Source: Bacillota bacterium
Lineage (GTDB): Bacteria > Bacillota > Clostridia > Oscillospirales > Acutalibacteraceae
Assembly: GCA_023412715.1 (NCBI GenBank)
Contig: JAEZCC010000042.1
Coordinates: forward strand, 73,340-137,339
DNA length: 64,000 nucleotides
Direction: 5' to 3'
Of this stretch, positions 18,007 through 25,973 are shown in pieces (within the stretch, counting starts at the first letter, position 1; every line of letters begins with the position of its first letter). Both the position numbers and the translations under genes were made by a program. The notes beneath the pieces were generated by a model that saw nothing but the letters and a program-made list of their open reading frames with translations, was not told the DNA's origin and ran no database searches.

Positions 18007-18106
18007 GTTATCGTCAGCGGATTGTATGTTGGCCGGAAGGGGCAGGGCGGGCTGAATTGTGATACAATCATGCGGATGGAGTACGCGGTGCTGGAGGCAG
18101 AGTACG

Positions 18107-18502
18107 GTGACGATTTCAGAAGTAAGCGCGAAATTCGCTCTTTCGCCGGACACGCTGCGCTATTATGAGCGCGTCGGGCTGATTTCGGGCGTCCGCCGCA
18201 CGAAAAGCGGAGTCCGGAATTACACGGAGGAGGACTGCGGCCGGGTTGAATTCATCAAATGCATGCGGGGCGCGGGGCTCCCGATTGGTGTGCTGATTGA
18301 ATACATGAAGCTGGTTCGGCAGGGCGACGGCAGCGCCGGGGCGCGGGAGAAGCTTCTGGTCGAGCAGCGCGGGCAGCTCCTTGAAAAGATGAAGGAAATG
18401 CAGGAGACGCTCGACCGCCTCAATTACAAAATTGCGGTCTGCAGGCAGAAGGCCGTTCCGGCGGGATGCTCCGCAAATTTAAAGCGGCCGGAAGCGGAAT
18501 AA
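18107..18502 (+). CDS. MerR-family regulator (AdhR/NmlR-like)
   Basis: A 131-residue activator. The winged helix reads TISEVSAKFALSPDTLRYYERVGLI and is followed by the YTEEDCGRVEFIKCMRGAGLPIG segment and a dimerising coiled coil. Cys residues fall at about positions 37, 46, 110 and 122. In AdhR/NmlR-like proteins one such Cys senses aldehydes or electrophiles; which one would act here is open. It lies 39 bases before an aldo/keto reductase gene, the usual partner. The start is GTG 18107, eight bases behind GGAGG. Confidence 0.85.
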   Translation: MTISEVSAKFALSPDTLRYYERVGLISGVRRTKSGVRNYTEEDCGRVEFIKCMRGAGLPIGVLIEYMKLVRQGDGSAGAREKLLVEQRGQLLEKMKEMQETLDRLNYKIAVCRQKAVPAGCSANLKRPEAE

Positions 18503-18541
18503 GCCGTCTGTGCTTAAAAATTGATGAAGCGAGGGAGTTAC

Positions 18542-19702
18542 ATGGCAGAAAATTATCTCGGTGAAAAGATTCCGAAGCTCGGGTTCGGCCTGATGCGCCT
18601 GCCCATGATCGGTGAAGACATCGATCTGGAGCAGACGAAAAAGATGGTGGACACTTTTCTTGCAAAAGGGTTTACATACTTCGACACCGCTTATGTCTAC
18701 GGCGACGGAAAATCGGAAAACGCCGCCCGGGACGCCCTTGTCAGGCGCTACCCCCGGGAGTCGTTCCAGCTTACCTCAAAGCTCCCTCTGTGGGCGGCGA
18801 CAGGGAAAGACGATCTGGAGCGCTATTTCAGCAAATCGCTGGAACGCGCCGGCGTCGAATACTTTGATTTCTACCTGCTGCACGGCCTGATGGCGGGAAG
18901 CCCGGAGCGGTATTCGTCGTCAAACCTCGCGAAAGCGGAAAAGTTCGGCGCATGGGAGTTTATCCAGAAGAAAAAAGCGGAAGGCAGGATCAGGCATATC
19001 GGCTTCAGCTTTCACGATACGGCCGAGGTCCTCGACCGGGTCCTCACGGAGCACCCCGAGGCCGAATTTGTTCAGCTGCAGATCAACTACGCGGACTGGG
19101 ACGACGAAAAGGTGCAGTCCCGCAGGTGCTATGAGACGGCCCGGAAGCATGACGTTCCGGTCGTTATCATGGAACCCGTGAAGGGCGGTACGCTTGCATC
19201 GCTCAGGCCCGGAGCCGAAAAAATCCTGCAGGACGCTGACCCGCAGGCGTCCCCCGCCTCGTGGGCCATCCGCTTCTGCGCCTCGCTGGAAGGCGTCGTC
19301 ACGGTCCTCAGCGGAATGTCGGATCTCGGCCAGCTGAACGACAACGTCTCTTACATGCAGCATTTCAGGGCGATGAACGACCAGGAACGCGGCGTGCTCA
19401 AAAAAGTGGTCCGGGAGCTTCACAGCGTGGAAACCATCGGCTGCACGGCCTGCCGGTACTGCGCCGACGGCTGCCCGCAGAAGATCAATATTCCCGCCGT
19501 CTTTGAGCTGACGAACAACTACAGAATTTACGGAGGCCGCCCGGACGAGTTGAAAATGAGGTATCGGGACGCGGTGGAGGAAGGCGGCAAGGCCTCCGAC
19601 TGCATCGCCTGCGGCTCCTGCGAGCGCCATTGCCCGCAGAAGCTTCCGATCATCGGCCTTCTGAAGGAATCGGCAAAGCTGTTCGAGGGCGTGGAACGGT
19701 AA
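18542..19702 (+). CDS. Aldo/keto reductase with C-terminal 4Fe-4S domain
   Basis: A 386-residue protein in two parts. Residues 1 to about 270 form an aldo/keto reductase barrel with LGFGLMRLP, FDTAYVYG (Asp and Tyr of the catalytic tetrad), LTSKLPLW (Lys) and LLHGL (His). The C-terminal part has two Cys clusters, CTACRYCADGCPQKINIP and CIACGSCERHCPQKLPI, matching the ferredoxin-type domain of this reductase subgroup. The clusters suggest electron supply from ferredoxin or a redox link rather than NADPH alone. MerR control suggests a role against reactive aldehydes. ATG with GAGGGAG upstream. Confidence 0.9.
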   Translation: MAENYLGEKIPKLGFGLMRLPMIGEDIDLEQTKKMVDTFLAKGFTYFDTAYVYGDGKSENAARDALVRRYPRESFQLTSKLPLWAATGKDDLERYFSKSLERAGVEYFDFYLLHGLMAGSPERYSSSNLAKAEKFGAWEFIQKKKAEGRIRHIGFSFHDTAEVLDRVLTEHPEAEFVQLQINYADWDDEKVQSRRCYETARKHDVPVVIMEPVKGGTLASLRPGAEKILQDADPQASPASWAIRFCASLEGVVTVLSGMSDLGQLNDNVSYMQHFRAMNDQERGVLKKVVRELHSVETIGCTACRYCADGCPQKINIPAVFELTNNYRIYGGRPDELKMRYRDAVEEGGKASDCIACGSCERHCPQKLPIIGLLKESAKLFEGVER

Positions 19703-19733
19703 GCGAAACGGGATCCGCGCAGCCGGCGATCAC

Positions 19734-19778
19734 AGGGATGGGAAGCAATGAAAGCTCATTGCTTCCCATCCCTTTTTC
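19734..19778 (+). terminator. Terminator of the merR/aldo-keto reductase operon
   Basis: An 18-bp perfect stem, AGGGATGGGAAGCAATGA with its complement at 19756-19773, is followed by TTTTT. Confidence 0.9.
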
Positions 19779-20025
19779 TGCCGCGGAAAACCGGTTCCCC
19801 GGTACGAAAGAAGTGGAGAATATAGGAAAGAAGTCTCTCAGTATATTACAAGAAATTACGCTAATTTATACCAATATAATAACAAATATGAAATATTCCT
19901 TGTGTATATTGACTTAAATCTTTTCAATCCATTAAGATATTCCCAAAGAACCGGCATGCGGCGCCGGGTTCAGCGGGATCGGATGCGGTTCTGAGAGGGC
20001 TATTTAAAATAGGGAGAGTAGAGCA
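19779..20025. other. Intergenic leader region of the secreted repeat protein
   Basis: With the terminator before it, the gene-free stretch from 19703 exceeds 300 bases. The left half is very AT-rich. A likely promoter is TTGACT at 19909 with TTAAGAT at 19932-19938. The GC-rich 50 bases before the gene (19955-20000) could fold, but match no riboswitch I know. Confidence 0.5.
19909..19938 (+). promoter_or_regulatory. Likely promoter of the secreted repeat protein
   Basis: TTGACT (19909-19914) and TAAGAT (19933-19938) with an 18-base spacer, about 90 bases before the start codon. Confidence 0.5.
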
Positions 20026-21795
20026 ATGAAGAAAAAATTTCGTTTCACAAGCCTTACCCTGGTGTTTCTTCTCATCTTTTCGGTGTTCGGGGGAACGGCG
20101 TCGGCGGCGGCGGACCAGGACTTCATCCAGTTCCCGGACGGCTTCCAGTCCGTGACGGAACTGAACAAAAGCGATATGAAGATTTGGGAGGTGACGATCC
20201 CGGATCCCACCCAGACGCTTACCGTGACCTCAAGCGACGCGGACGTGCTCGACCCGCAGCTGGACGAAACGGAAGAGGGCTCCGGCAATTATCTGCTGAC
20301 CGTGTTTGCCTGGGAAGCCGGGGAGGCGACGCTCACCATTACGGCCAGCAACGGCGCCAGCGTTTCACATTCCATTACGGTTACGGACAAGCCGGTGCAA
20401 AGGGACTACACCCTGACCTCCGACACGACCAGCGACTTTTCCATTGTGCAGGGCAACAGCTATACGCTGAAGCTGCACTATGTCGCGGGCGGGAGTGCGC
20501 CCAGTACCCCGACTCTTATGACGTATGGAAAGAACAAGGTCCTCGCTATCAGGCTTTTCGATGTCGACAGCGAGAACCACGATTACTTTTACCGTGTGGA
20601 CGCGGTGGGCGATGTGGGACAGAGCACCGATCTTTACATGACGAATCTCGAATATGTGCCGGAAAAGCTCTGTACGGTAAAAATCACCGCCGGCAAAAAC
20701 CTGAAGCTTGACACGAACGCTTCCACAATCTACAAGGCGGCTAAGCCGGAATTCAGCTATACCTGCAACGTGGGGGACACGTACCGGTTTGTGGCGTACA
20801 CGAATTCCGCCACGGCGCCGAAGGTCAGCACAAGCAACGGCTGGACCTCCGCGTCTTACGTGGGGAAGGTCCCCGGCGGGTACGAATACCGCATGAAAGC
20901 ACTGGACTGGGGCGATTCCGTCGTGCGCGTCACCCTGAACGGCGAGACGGCGTCCTTCCCGGTTTATGCGTACGAGGAAGCGCAGCAGCCGTTTGTAAAA
21001 TCGGATACGCCGAAATCAATCAGCCTGGAGAAGGGCAAATCCTACACCTTTAAATTCACCATCATGGGCGGCGGCGAACCGAGCTTCACGGCAGGCACCG
21101 GCGGGGTGGTTTCCATCCAGACGGTCAAAAAAGAAGGCATCGACTATTTCGTAAAAGTCACCGGCGCCGGCAAGGCGCAGACGGGAACGTCGCTGAACAT
21201 CACCTTCCCGCAAAGCGGCCGTGCCGGCTTTGACCAGAATGCCGCGGTCATTAACCTTACGCAGCCGAAGACAATCCCTCCGAAGTCCGACACCAACAGC
21301 GATTTTTCCGTGAAGCAGGGCCTGAGCTATACTTTTAAAATAACGGGCGCCGCCAGCTTCAACGCCGGTACGGCGGGCGTCTTCACGACGGAGAAGGTCG
21401 GGGCTTCCGGGAACGACGTGTTCTACAGAATCACGGCGATCGGCAAGCCCGGGCAGCAGGTGGGGTTCTACATGGCAGCCAAAGGGCAGCAGCAGGCCCA
21501 GAAAGTATGCGTCGTGACCGTAGGCCCGCCTGCGCCGATCGTGTCCGACACCAATGCGGATTTCAGGCTTGCAAAAAATGCCTCCTATCAGTTTAAGCTC
21601 ACCGCGCCCGGCGCGGTGTCCGTCAATTTCGGCGCCGGCACGTCGGGCGTTTTCAGGGTCGCTTTTGTAAAGCGCGTCGGCAGCGACTTTTACTACAGGA
21701 TCACGGCCATAGGCCGTCCGGGCGACGCGTCGGGGATCTATACGTCTTTGCCGGGCCAGGACGCCAAAAAGCTGTGCATCGTCTCTGTCGCCTGA
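20026..21795 (+). CDS. Secreted repeat protein of unknown function
   Basis: A 589-residue exported protein. Residues 1-27 are a signal peptide (KKKFRFTSLTLVFLLIFSVF then an AxA-type cleavage site). The first 100 residues resemble a bacterial Ig-like fold (ITASNGASVSHSITVTDKP). Then come repeats of about 80-85 residues beginning SDT-SDF and continuing with a YTFK-type strand, GAGT-GVF and YRITAIGKPG. Clear copies start near residues 133, 325, 422 and 505, with a more diverged one near 245. There is no LPXTG anchor, SLH domain or transmembrane tail, so it is probably released or held by the repeats. I do not recognise the family. It may be a cell-surface binding protein. Confidence 0.75.
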   Translation: MKKKFRFTSLTLVFLLIFSVFGGTASAAADQDFIQFPDGFQSVTELNKSDMKIWEVTIPDPTQTLTVTSSDADVLDPQLDETEEGSGNYLLTVFAWEAGEATLTITASNGASVSHSITVTDKPVQRDYTLTSDTTSDFSIVQGNSYTLKLHYVAGGSAPSTPTLMTYGKNKVLAIRLFDVDSENHDYFYRVDAVGDVGQSTDLYMTNLEYVPEKLCTVKITAGKNLKLDTNASTIYKAAKPEFSYTCNVGDTYRFVAYTNSATAPKVSTSNGWTSASYVGKVPGGYEYRMKALDWGDSVVRVTLNGETASFPVYAYEEAQQPFVKSDTPKSISLEKGKSYTFKFTIMGGGEPSFTAGTGGVVSIQTVKKEGIDYFVKVTGAGKAQTGTSLNITFPQSGRAGFDQNAAVINLTQPKTIPPKSDTNSDFSVKQGLSYTFKITGAASFNAGTAGVFTTEKVGASGNDVFYRITAIGKPGQQVGFYMAAKGQQQAQKVCVVTVGPPAPIVSDTNADFRLAKNASYQFKLTAPGAVSVNFGAGTSGVFRVAFVKRVGSDFYYRITAIGRPGDASGIYTSLPGQDAKKLCIVSVA

Positions 21796-21859
21796 CGGGG
21801 AAGGCGGCGGTCTTCCCCGGGCATACGCCGGATTTTTCCGATATCGGGACTTAAAAGAG

Positions 21860-21908
21860 AGGGCTGCCCCGGAAGCGCTGAGAAGCGCCGGCGGGGCAGC
21901 CCTTTATT
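21860..21908 (+). terminator. Terminator after the secreted repeat protein
   Basis: AGGGCTGCCCC (21860-21870) pairs with GGGGCAGCCCT (21893-21903), with an inner AGCGCT/AGCGCC hairpin, then TTATTTA. On the other strand the AT-rich flank is AAATAAAG, so it may also stop transcripts of the TnpB-like gene. Confidence 0.8.
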
Positions 21909-22028
21909 TAAATAGCTGCACTTGCAACGAAAAACGTTTCCGCTCTGCGGAATTCGCTCTGCGTATGGGATTCCCCTCATACCCGGAGGCGTGATGCGGC
22001 AGCCAGAGCATCCAAATTAAGAAAGAAC
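21909..22028 (-). other. Hairpin-rich 3' flank of the TnpB-like gene, candidate structured RNA
   Basis: Directly downstream of the TnpB-like stop codon on its own strand are three possible stem-loops: GATGC/GCATC (21993-21997 with 22008-22012), GTATG/CATAC (21963-21982) and CCGC/GCGG within a pair of direct repeats CGCTCTGC (21941-21948 and 21955-21962). The shared terminator lies beyond. TnpB guide RNAs arise from this position, so this is a candidate guide or guide relic. No RNA family match is claimed. Confidence 0.3.
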
Positions 22029-23570
22029 CTATTTCAGGACCAGCCGGACGGCGTCCCGAAGGCTGGGCGCCTGACGGAGCTTCTTCCAGACCGCATATTT
22101 TTTGGAATCGTTCTGGAAGGTCCCGTCCAGGCTCTGAAGGTAGCGGCCCAGCTCGTCGTACATCGGCTTATAATCCGTGACGTTCTGCGGCAGGGCACAC
22201 CGGAACCCAAGGCTTTTATTATAAAACACAAGGGAATCGTCCTGTTTTAGGACGGTCAGCGGGACTTTGTCGCACCGGTATCGGATCAGCCTTCCGGCGA
22301 GATTCTCGCTGCCGATCCACTCAGCCTCGGAGGCGTAGCCGCATTCGACGCAGGCAAAAAGCTCGTCCGAGATTCTGTTCCGGGCCGTCCGCTTCGCGCA
22401 GCGCGGGCATGTGGAAAAAAGCCCGTTCGCGCTTACTTCCACCGGCGGGGGCAGCCCCTGTTCGGGCAGCCTGTATTGCAATATGGCGGCAAGCGCCGCG
22501 TACTGCCAGTTGGAGATGCGGCGCGCCGGTTCGTCCCGTGCCGGCAGCTGGTCGTTTTTTCCGCCGTTCGCCTCCAGAATCACCTGAGAGCGGTTCTCCC
22601 GCGCGATTTTTACAATCCGCCCGCAGAGGAGATAGGCGGCCTGTCCCGGTTCGGCCCGCCCCGAAATCCTGCCCTGTTTCAGGATTTCCCCGCCGGGGCC
22701 GCAGACCGTATAGTTCAGCCCGCCGAAAAAGCCCCTCGAAACGCCCATTGTGGATTCCGCGGGAAGCGCCGGAGCCAGCCCGCAGGCGATGTTCACCATC
22801 AGATAGTAACGGCCGTCCCTTTTTGTCAGGCGGGCGGTGTGAAGAAGACCGGGATTTTCAAGGGCCCGCTTCAGGTCGCCGTACTGCTTTTTCCCGAACG
22901 CCAGCGGTACGACGAGATATCTTTTCTTTTCGTCCCGGCCCGACATGGCCGGCATGCCCTCTGCGACGTACTGAAGGCTCAGGCCGCCCGCGGCAGCTTT
23001 GCTGAAATACCCGTCCGCCGCGTTCAGCAGGTACAGCTTTGCGTAGAACCTGTCTTTGAATTTGTCGTAAAGCAGGCAGTAATCGCGGTTTACGGCGTAT
23101 CTGCCGAAATATAGCGGGCGCAGCCGGCCGACCCGGTCAATCAGCTTCGAACAGGCCGAGGCGAATTCCCGGCGGCCCTTTTCGCTGTTTTCCGCGAGGT
23201 CGGCGCAGAGGGAAACGGCGGCGCGGTAATGGGGCGCGTCCAGGTACGCGAGCGGGTACCGCGCCGCCGGGTCGGCCCGCTTTTGTTCGATATAGGCCGC
23301 CGCCAGTGCCGCAAATTCGATTTTCAGCGAATCCTTGAAAGGCTGCACGTGAAAGCCGTTCAGATCCTTCAGCGTTTTCTTGTCGATCAGCGTGAGCAGC
23401 ATTTTCTGCGAAATCTGCGCGCCGGATTCCGCCAGCGCGTCGATCCGGTACTCGCAGCGGGAGAGCAGTTCCTGCAGCGCCTGGGAATACCGCAGAAGGG
23501 CGCGGTCCATCAGGGCGCGTTTGCGCCTGCCGGGCCGGTATAGCTGAAGCGTCAATGTTTTGTAAGCCAT
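22029..23570 (-). CDS. TnpB/Cas12-like protein with altered RuvC residues
   Basis: A 513-residue protein with the TnpB layout. A long N-terminal region (1 to about 270) is rich in basic and aromatic residues. The RuvC-I-like strand reads MGVSRGFFGGLNY, where TnpB has GIDxG, so the catalytic Asp is Ser278. The RuvC-II-like VILEANGGKND keeps Glu333. A four-Cys zinc finger follows (C388, C391, C407, C410). The RuvC-III segment EAEWIGSENLAGR carries Glu417 where Asp is expected. A tail of about 85 residues follows. DNA cleavage is therefore doubtful. No TnpA or clear element end is seen. It lies 29 bases after the PP2C gene on the same strand, as if in the hydrogenase-sensor operon. It may be a domesticated RNA-guided binding protein or a decayed transposon gene. 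Confidence 0.7.
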   Translation of the reverse strand: MAYKTLTLQLYRPGRRKRALMDRALLRYSQALQELLSRCEYRIDALAESGAQISQKMLLTLIDKKTLKDLNGFHVQPFKDSLKIEFAALAAAYIEQKRADPAARYPLAYLDAPHYRAAVSLCADLAENSEKGRREFASACSKLIDRVGRLRPLYFGRYAVNRDYCLLYDKFKDRFYAKLYLLNAADGYFSKAAAGGLSLQYVAEGMPAMSGRDEKKRYLVVPLAFGKKQYGDLKRALENPGLLHTARLTKRDGRYYLMVNIACGLAPALPAESTMGVSRGFFGGLNYTVCGPGGEILKQGRISGRAEPGQAAYLLCGRIVKIARENRSQVILEANGGKNDQLPARDEPARRISNWQYAALAAILQYRLPEQGLPPPVEVSANGLFSTCPRCAKRTARNRISDELFACVECGYASEAEWIGSENLAGRLIRYRCDKVPLTVLKQDDSLVFYNKSLGFRCALPQNVTDYKPMYDELGRYLQSLDGTFQNDSKKYAVWKKLRQAPSLRDAVRLVLK

Positions 23571-23599
23571 GTTTCGTTCCCACTCAAGTCAGGCCGTTT

Positions 23600-24262
23600 T
23601 TACCGGCGCGCGCGGAAGACCAGCGCCGAAAGGTCGTCCTCCGGCTTCCCGCGGGCCAGCGAGATGCCGGCCGACAGCAGAAGGCGCGCCAGCTTTTCGG
23701 CGCTTACCCCAGGCGTCCAGGCGTTCCTCATGTAGGCCGAAATCTGCCCGGCCTTCCAGCCTCCCCGCAGGTTCCGCCCCGCCCCCGCGCGCAGCAGGCC
23801 GCCGCCGACGGCGACGATTGTGTCCGCCTCGCCGACGTTCGAGACGCCGCTGCGGACGACCCGGCCCTGCAGGGCTTTGCGGGACGTTTTCAGTTCGACC
23901 GGTTTTCCCCGGCGGAGCAGGACGACGTCCGGGGTTTCCATCTGAGAGATGAAAATCGTTCCGCTGGGGATGATCTGCACGATGGTGAAGGCGGAATAGC
24001 CGACGCTTTCGCTTTTGCCCGCGGGCTGCGATTCGACAATCATGCCGGCGATCTCTTCGATCGGTTCCCCGCGGGCGAGCATCGCCAGCATCATTTTAAC
24101 GGCCAGCGAGGCCAGAATGGCCGCTTTTTCGCCCCCGCCGGGGCCGTCGGCCAGCATGGCGGTGACGCCGGCTTCGCCGCGGACGATTTCAATTCGGTCC
24201 CCGCACAGCTTTTCCCCGGATCGGCCTACGCACCGGCCGCAGACGTCAATTTGAGCGGCCAA
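23600..24262 (-). CDS. PP2C/SpoIIE-type serine phosphatase next to the sensory hydrogenase
   Basis: A 220-residue phosphatase domain without other domains. Metal-binding Asp residues are visible in CGDRIEIV (Asp22), MLADGPGGG (Asp39) and KPEDDLSALV (Asp209/210). It overlaps the end of the PAS-type hydrogenase gene by 17 bases, so the two are translationally coupled. PP2C phosphatases beside group C (sensory) [FeFe] hydrogenases are a known arrangement, thought to turn a redox or hydrogen signal into dephosphorylation of a target protein. The target and any partner kinase are not in this window. Confidence 0.85.
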   Translation of the reverse strand: MAAQIDVCGRCVGRSGEKLCGDRIEIVRGEAGVTAMLADGPGGGEKAAILASLAVKMMLAMLARGEPIEEIAGMIVESQPAGKSESVGYSAFTIVQIIPSGTIFISQMETPDVVLLRRGKPVELKTSRKALQGRVVRSGVSNVGEADTIVAVGGGLLRAGAGRNLRGGWKAGQISAYMRNAWTPGVSAEKLARLLLSAGISLARGKPEDDLSALVFRARR

Positions 24263-25973
24263 TGTTTTCCCCTTCCTCCGGCATGATGTTTTTGGTCAGC
24301 TGGTGCAGCGCCACTTCCGTCTCGGAGGTGGTCTCGCCGAGAAGGTTGGCGATCTCCTGCACCACCCGCATCTGCTTGCTGATTGCCTCTTTCGCAAACG
24401 CGGCGGTTTCTTCGGTAGTGCGGCGCTGGTTTTCCAGCATCCGCTCCTCATGCGTGATGTCTTCCAGAAGAATGAACAGCAGGCTGCTGTTTTCGACCAG
24501 GACGACGGTCTGCCTCACGATCAGATTCAGATTTTTATAATTCTGCTTGTGGTTCAGGATGTTTTTCCCGGTCGCCAGGACCTTTTCAAAATCGGGGCTG
24601 GGCAGGATGTGCTGGATCGGCCGGCCGACGGACTTTTCGTTCAGGTGCAGCAGCTTCGCCGCCGAAGGGTTGAACTGCTCCACGTTCAGGGCGGCGTTGA
24701 TAATCAGGATGCCGGTCGGCGCGTTCTCGACGACCGCGTTCGACATGCTTTCCGCAAGCTCCCGCATGTACGGGATGCACATGCGGATGTCGGCCTTTCC
24801 CTGCAGCACGGCGATTGCTTTTTCGCGGCAGGTGTTGTACCCGCAGCAGCCGCAGTTCAGCTCTTTTTCCGGCGAGGTCTTTCCCGTCGCAGCCAGGACC
24901 CGCTGAATCTCTTTCTCGTCGATGACGACTTTTCTGCCGGAGCGCGTGCGGAATTTCTTCGAGAACTGCGCGTCGATCCCCTCCGTGAGCGCGGCGGGGG
25001 CCTCGTTCTGGAGCTTTACGTTCTGAATCAGCACGTTCTTGGATTTTAGAAAACCGACGTGCATCATTCTCAGCGCCGGGCCGCCGAGGCATCCGCCGGT
25101 GCAGGCGTTCATCTCGAAAAAGTAACCGGAAAGATCGTCGCGCACGACGGAGTCCAGAATTTCAATGCAGCGGTCGACCCCGTCGACGCTCAGACATTCG
25201 TACGTTCTGCGCTCTTCGCGCAGCAGGTTCTTGATAATGCCGCCGGGGGCGGGGTAGTACCGCGGCAGCGTGTTGCTCAGAGTCCTGCCGTTGCGGTCCT
25301 GCTTCGAAAAATCGATCGCTTCCCCGCGGAACCATTGATCCAGCTCGTCGAAGGTCAGAACGGCGAACAGCGAGCCGCCGTTGTCCGGGTCGATGCATTC
25401 GTATTTTTTTGAGATGCACGGCCCGATGAACACGACCTTTGCCCGCACGCCGTAAATCTCCTTAATCATGTGGGAGTGCGCGATGACCGGCGTCACCACC
25501 GGCGCCAGCTGGGGGATGAGGGAGGGGTAATTTTTTTCAATCAGCAGGTTGACCGAGGGGCAGGCCGACGTGATGATGTTCTTCATCCGGCGCTTCCGGA
25601 TCAGCTTTTCGTATTCCCGGGTGACCTGCTCGGCGCCGATTGCGGTTTCTTCCACGTGCACAAAGCCGAGCTGCTTGAGCGCGGCCGAGATTTTCAGAAT
25701 CCCGCACTGCGGGAATGCCGCAATGTAAGACGGCGCCAGAGAAACATAGAGCTTTTCGCCGGCATCGATCGCTTTTTTTATCTTCGGCAGGTCGCTGTTG
25801 ATCGATTTTGCGTTCTGCGGGCAGACAAGCAGGCAGTTGCCGCAGTAGATGCATTCGTCGCCGATGATATGGATCTGCTCGTCCCGGTACGCGATTGATT
25901 TGACGGGGCAGTTCCGGATGCACTTGTAGCAGTTTTTGCAGTTCGATTTATTGAGCCGGATGATATCTTCCAT
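24246..25973 (-). CDS. Sensory [FeFe] hydrogenase with PAS domain (group C/HsfB-like)
   Basis: A 575-residue cytoplasmic protein. Order: two ferredoxin-type clusters (CKNCYKCIRNCP at 12-23, CIYCGNCLLVCP at 41-52), the H-cluster domain with L1 TSACPSV (135-141), L2 PCISKK (185-190) and L3 MNACTGGCLGG (288-298), an Fe-S segment with C374, C377, C382 and C399, a PAS domain (about 405-510) and a coiled tail with His-rich QEIANLLGE residues. L1 has Ala where catalytic enzymes have Cys and L3 has CTGGC, as in group C sensors. It likely detects hydrogen or redox state and signals through the coupled PP2C protein. No kinase domain is present. It is divergent from the catalytic hydrogenase genes. Confidence 0.9.
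   Translation of the reverse strand: MEDIIRLNKSNCKNCYKCIRNCPVKSIAYRDEQIHIIGDECIYCGNCLLVCPQNAKSINSDLPKIKKAIDAGEKLYVSLAPSYIAAFPQCGILKISAALKQLGFVHVEETAIGAEQVTREYEKLIRKRRMKNIITSACPSVNLLIEKNYPSLIPQLAPVVTPVIAHSHMIKEIYGVRAKVVFIGPCISKKYECIDPDNGGSLFAVLTFDELDQWFRGEAIDFSKQDRNGRTLSNTLPRYYPAPGGIIKNLLREERRTYECLSVDGVDRCIEILDSVVRDDLSGYFFEMNACTGGCLGGPALRMMHVGFLKSKNVLIQNVKLQNEAPAALTEGIDAQFSKKFRTRSGRKVVIDEKEIQRVLAATGKTSPEKELNCGCCGYNTCREKAIAVLQGKADIRMCIPYMRELAESMSNAVVENAPTGILIINAALNVEQFNPSAAKLLHLNEKSVGRPIQHILPSPDFEKVLATGKNILNHKQNYKNLNLIVRQTVVLVENSSLLFILLEDITHEERMLENQRRTTEETAAFAKEAISKQMRVVQEIANLLGETTSETEVALHQLTKNIMPEEGENIGRSN

Larger units (their letters stand above)
17805..18106. other. Intergenic region with terminator and MerR-type promoter
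   Basis: No gene is seen. The terminator at 17862-17903 closes the polyol operon and the MerR-type promoter at 17976-18006 opens the next one. The stretch 18007-18092 is an untranslated leader with no motif I recognise. Confidence 0.65.

Noticed and set aside
19940..20025. GC-rich leader before the secreted protein considered as a riboswitch
   Set aside because: It does not show conserved bases of c-di-GMP, cobalamin or other classes that I could check by eye.
21941..21962. Direct repeat CGCTCTGC considered as a CRISPR remnant beside the TnpB-like gene
   Set aside because: There are only two 8-base copies with a six-base gap. No array of regular repeats and spacers exists here or elsewhere in the window.
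22029..23570. Annotation of the TnpB-like gene as a complete IS200/IS605 element
   Set aside because: No TnpA gene and no recognisable element ends were found nearby, and the catalytic residues are altered.
24246..25973. Calling the PAS-type hydrogenase a catalytic enzyme
   Set aside because: L1 TSACPSV and L3 CTGGC plus the PAS domain and coupled phosphatase fit the sensory group rather than bulk hydrogen production.
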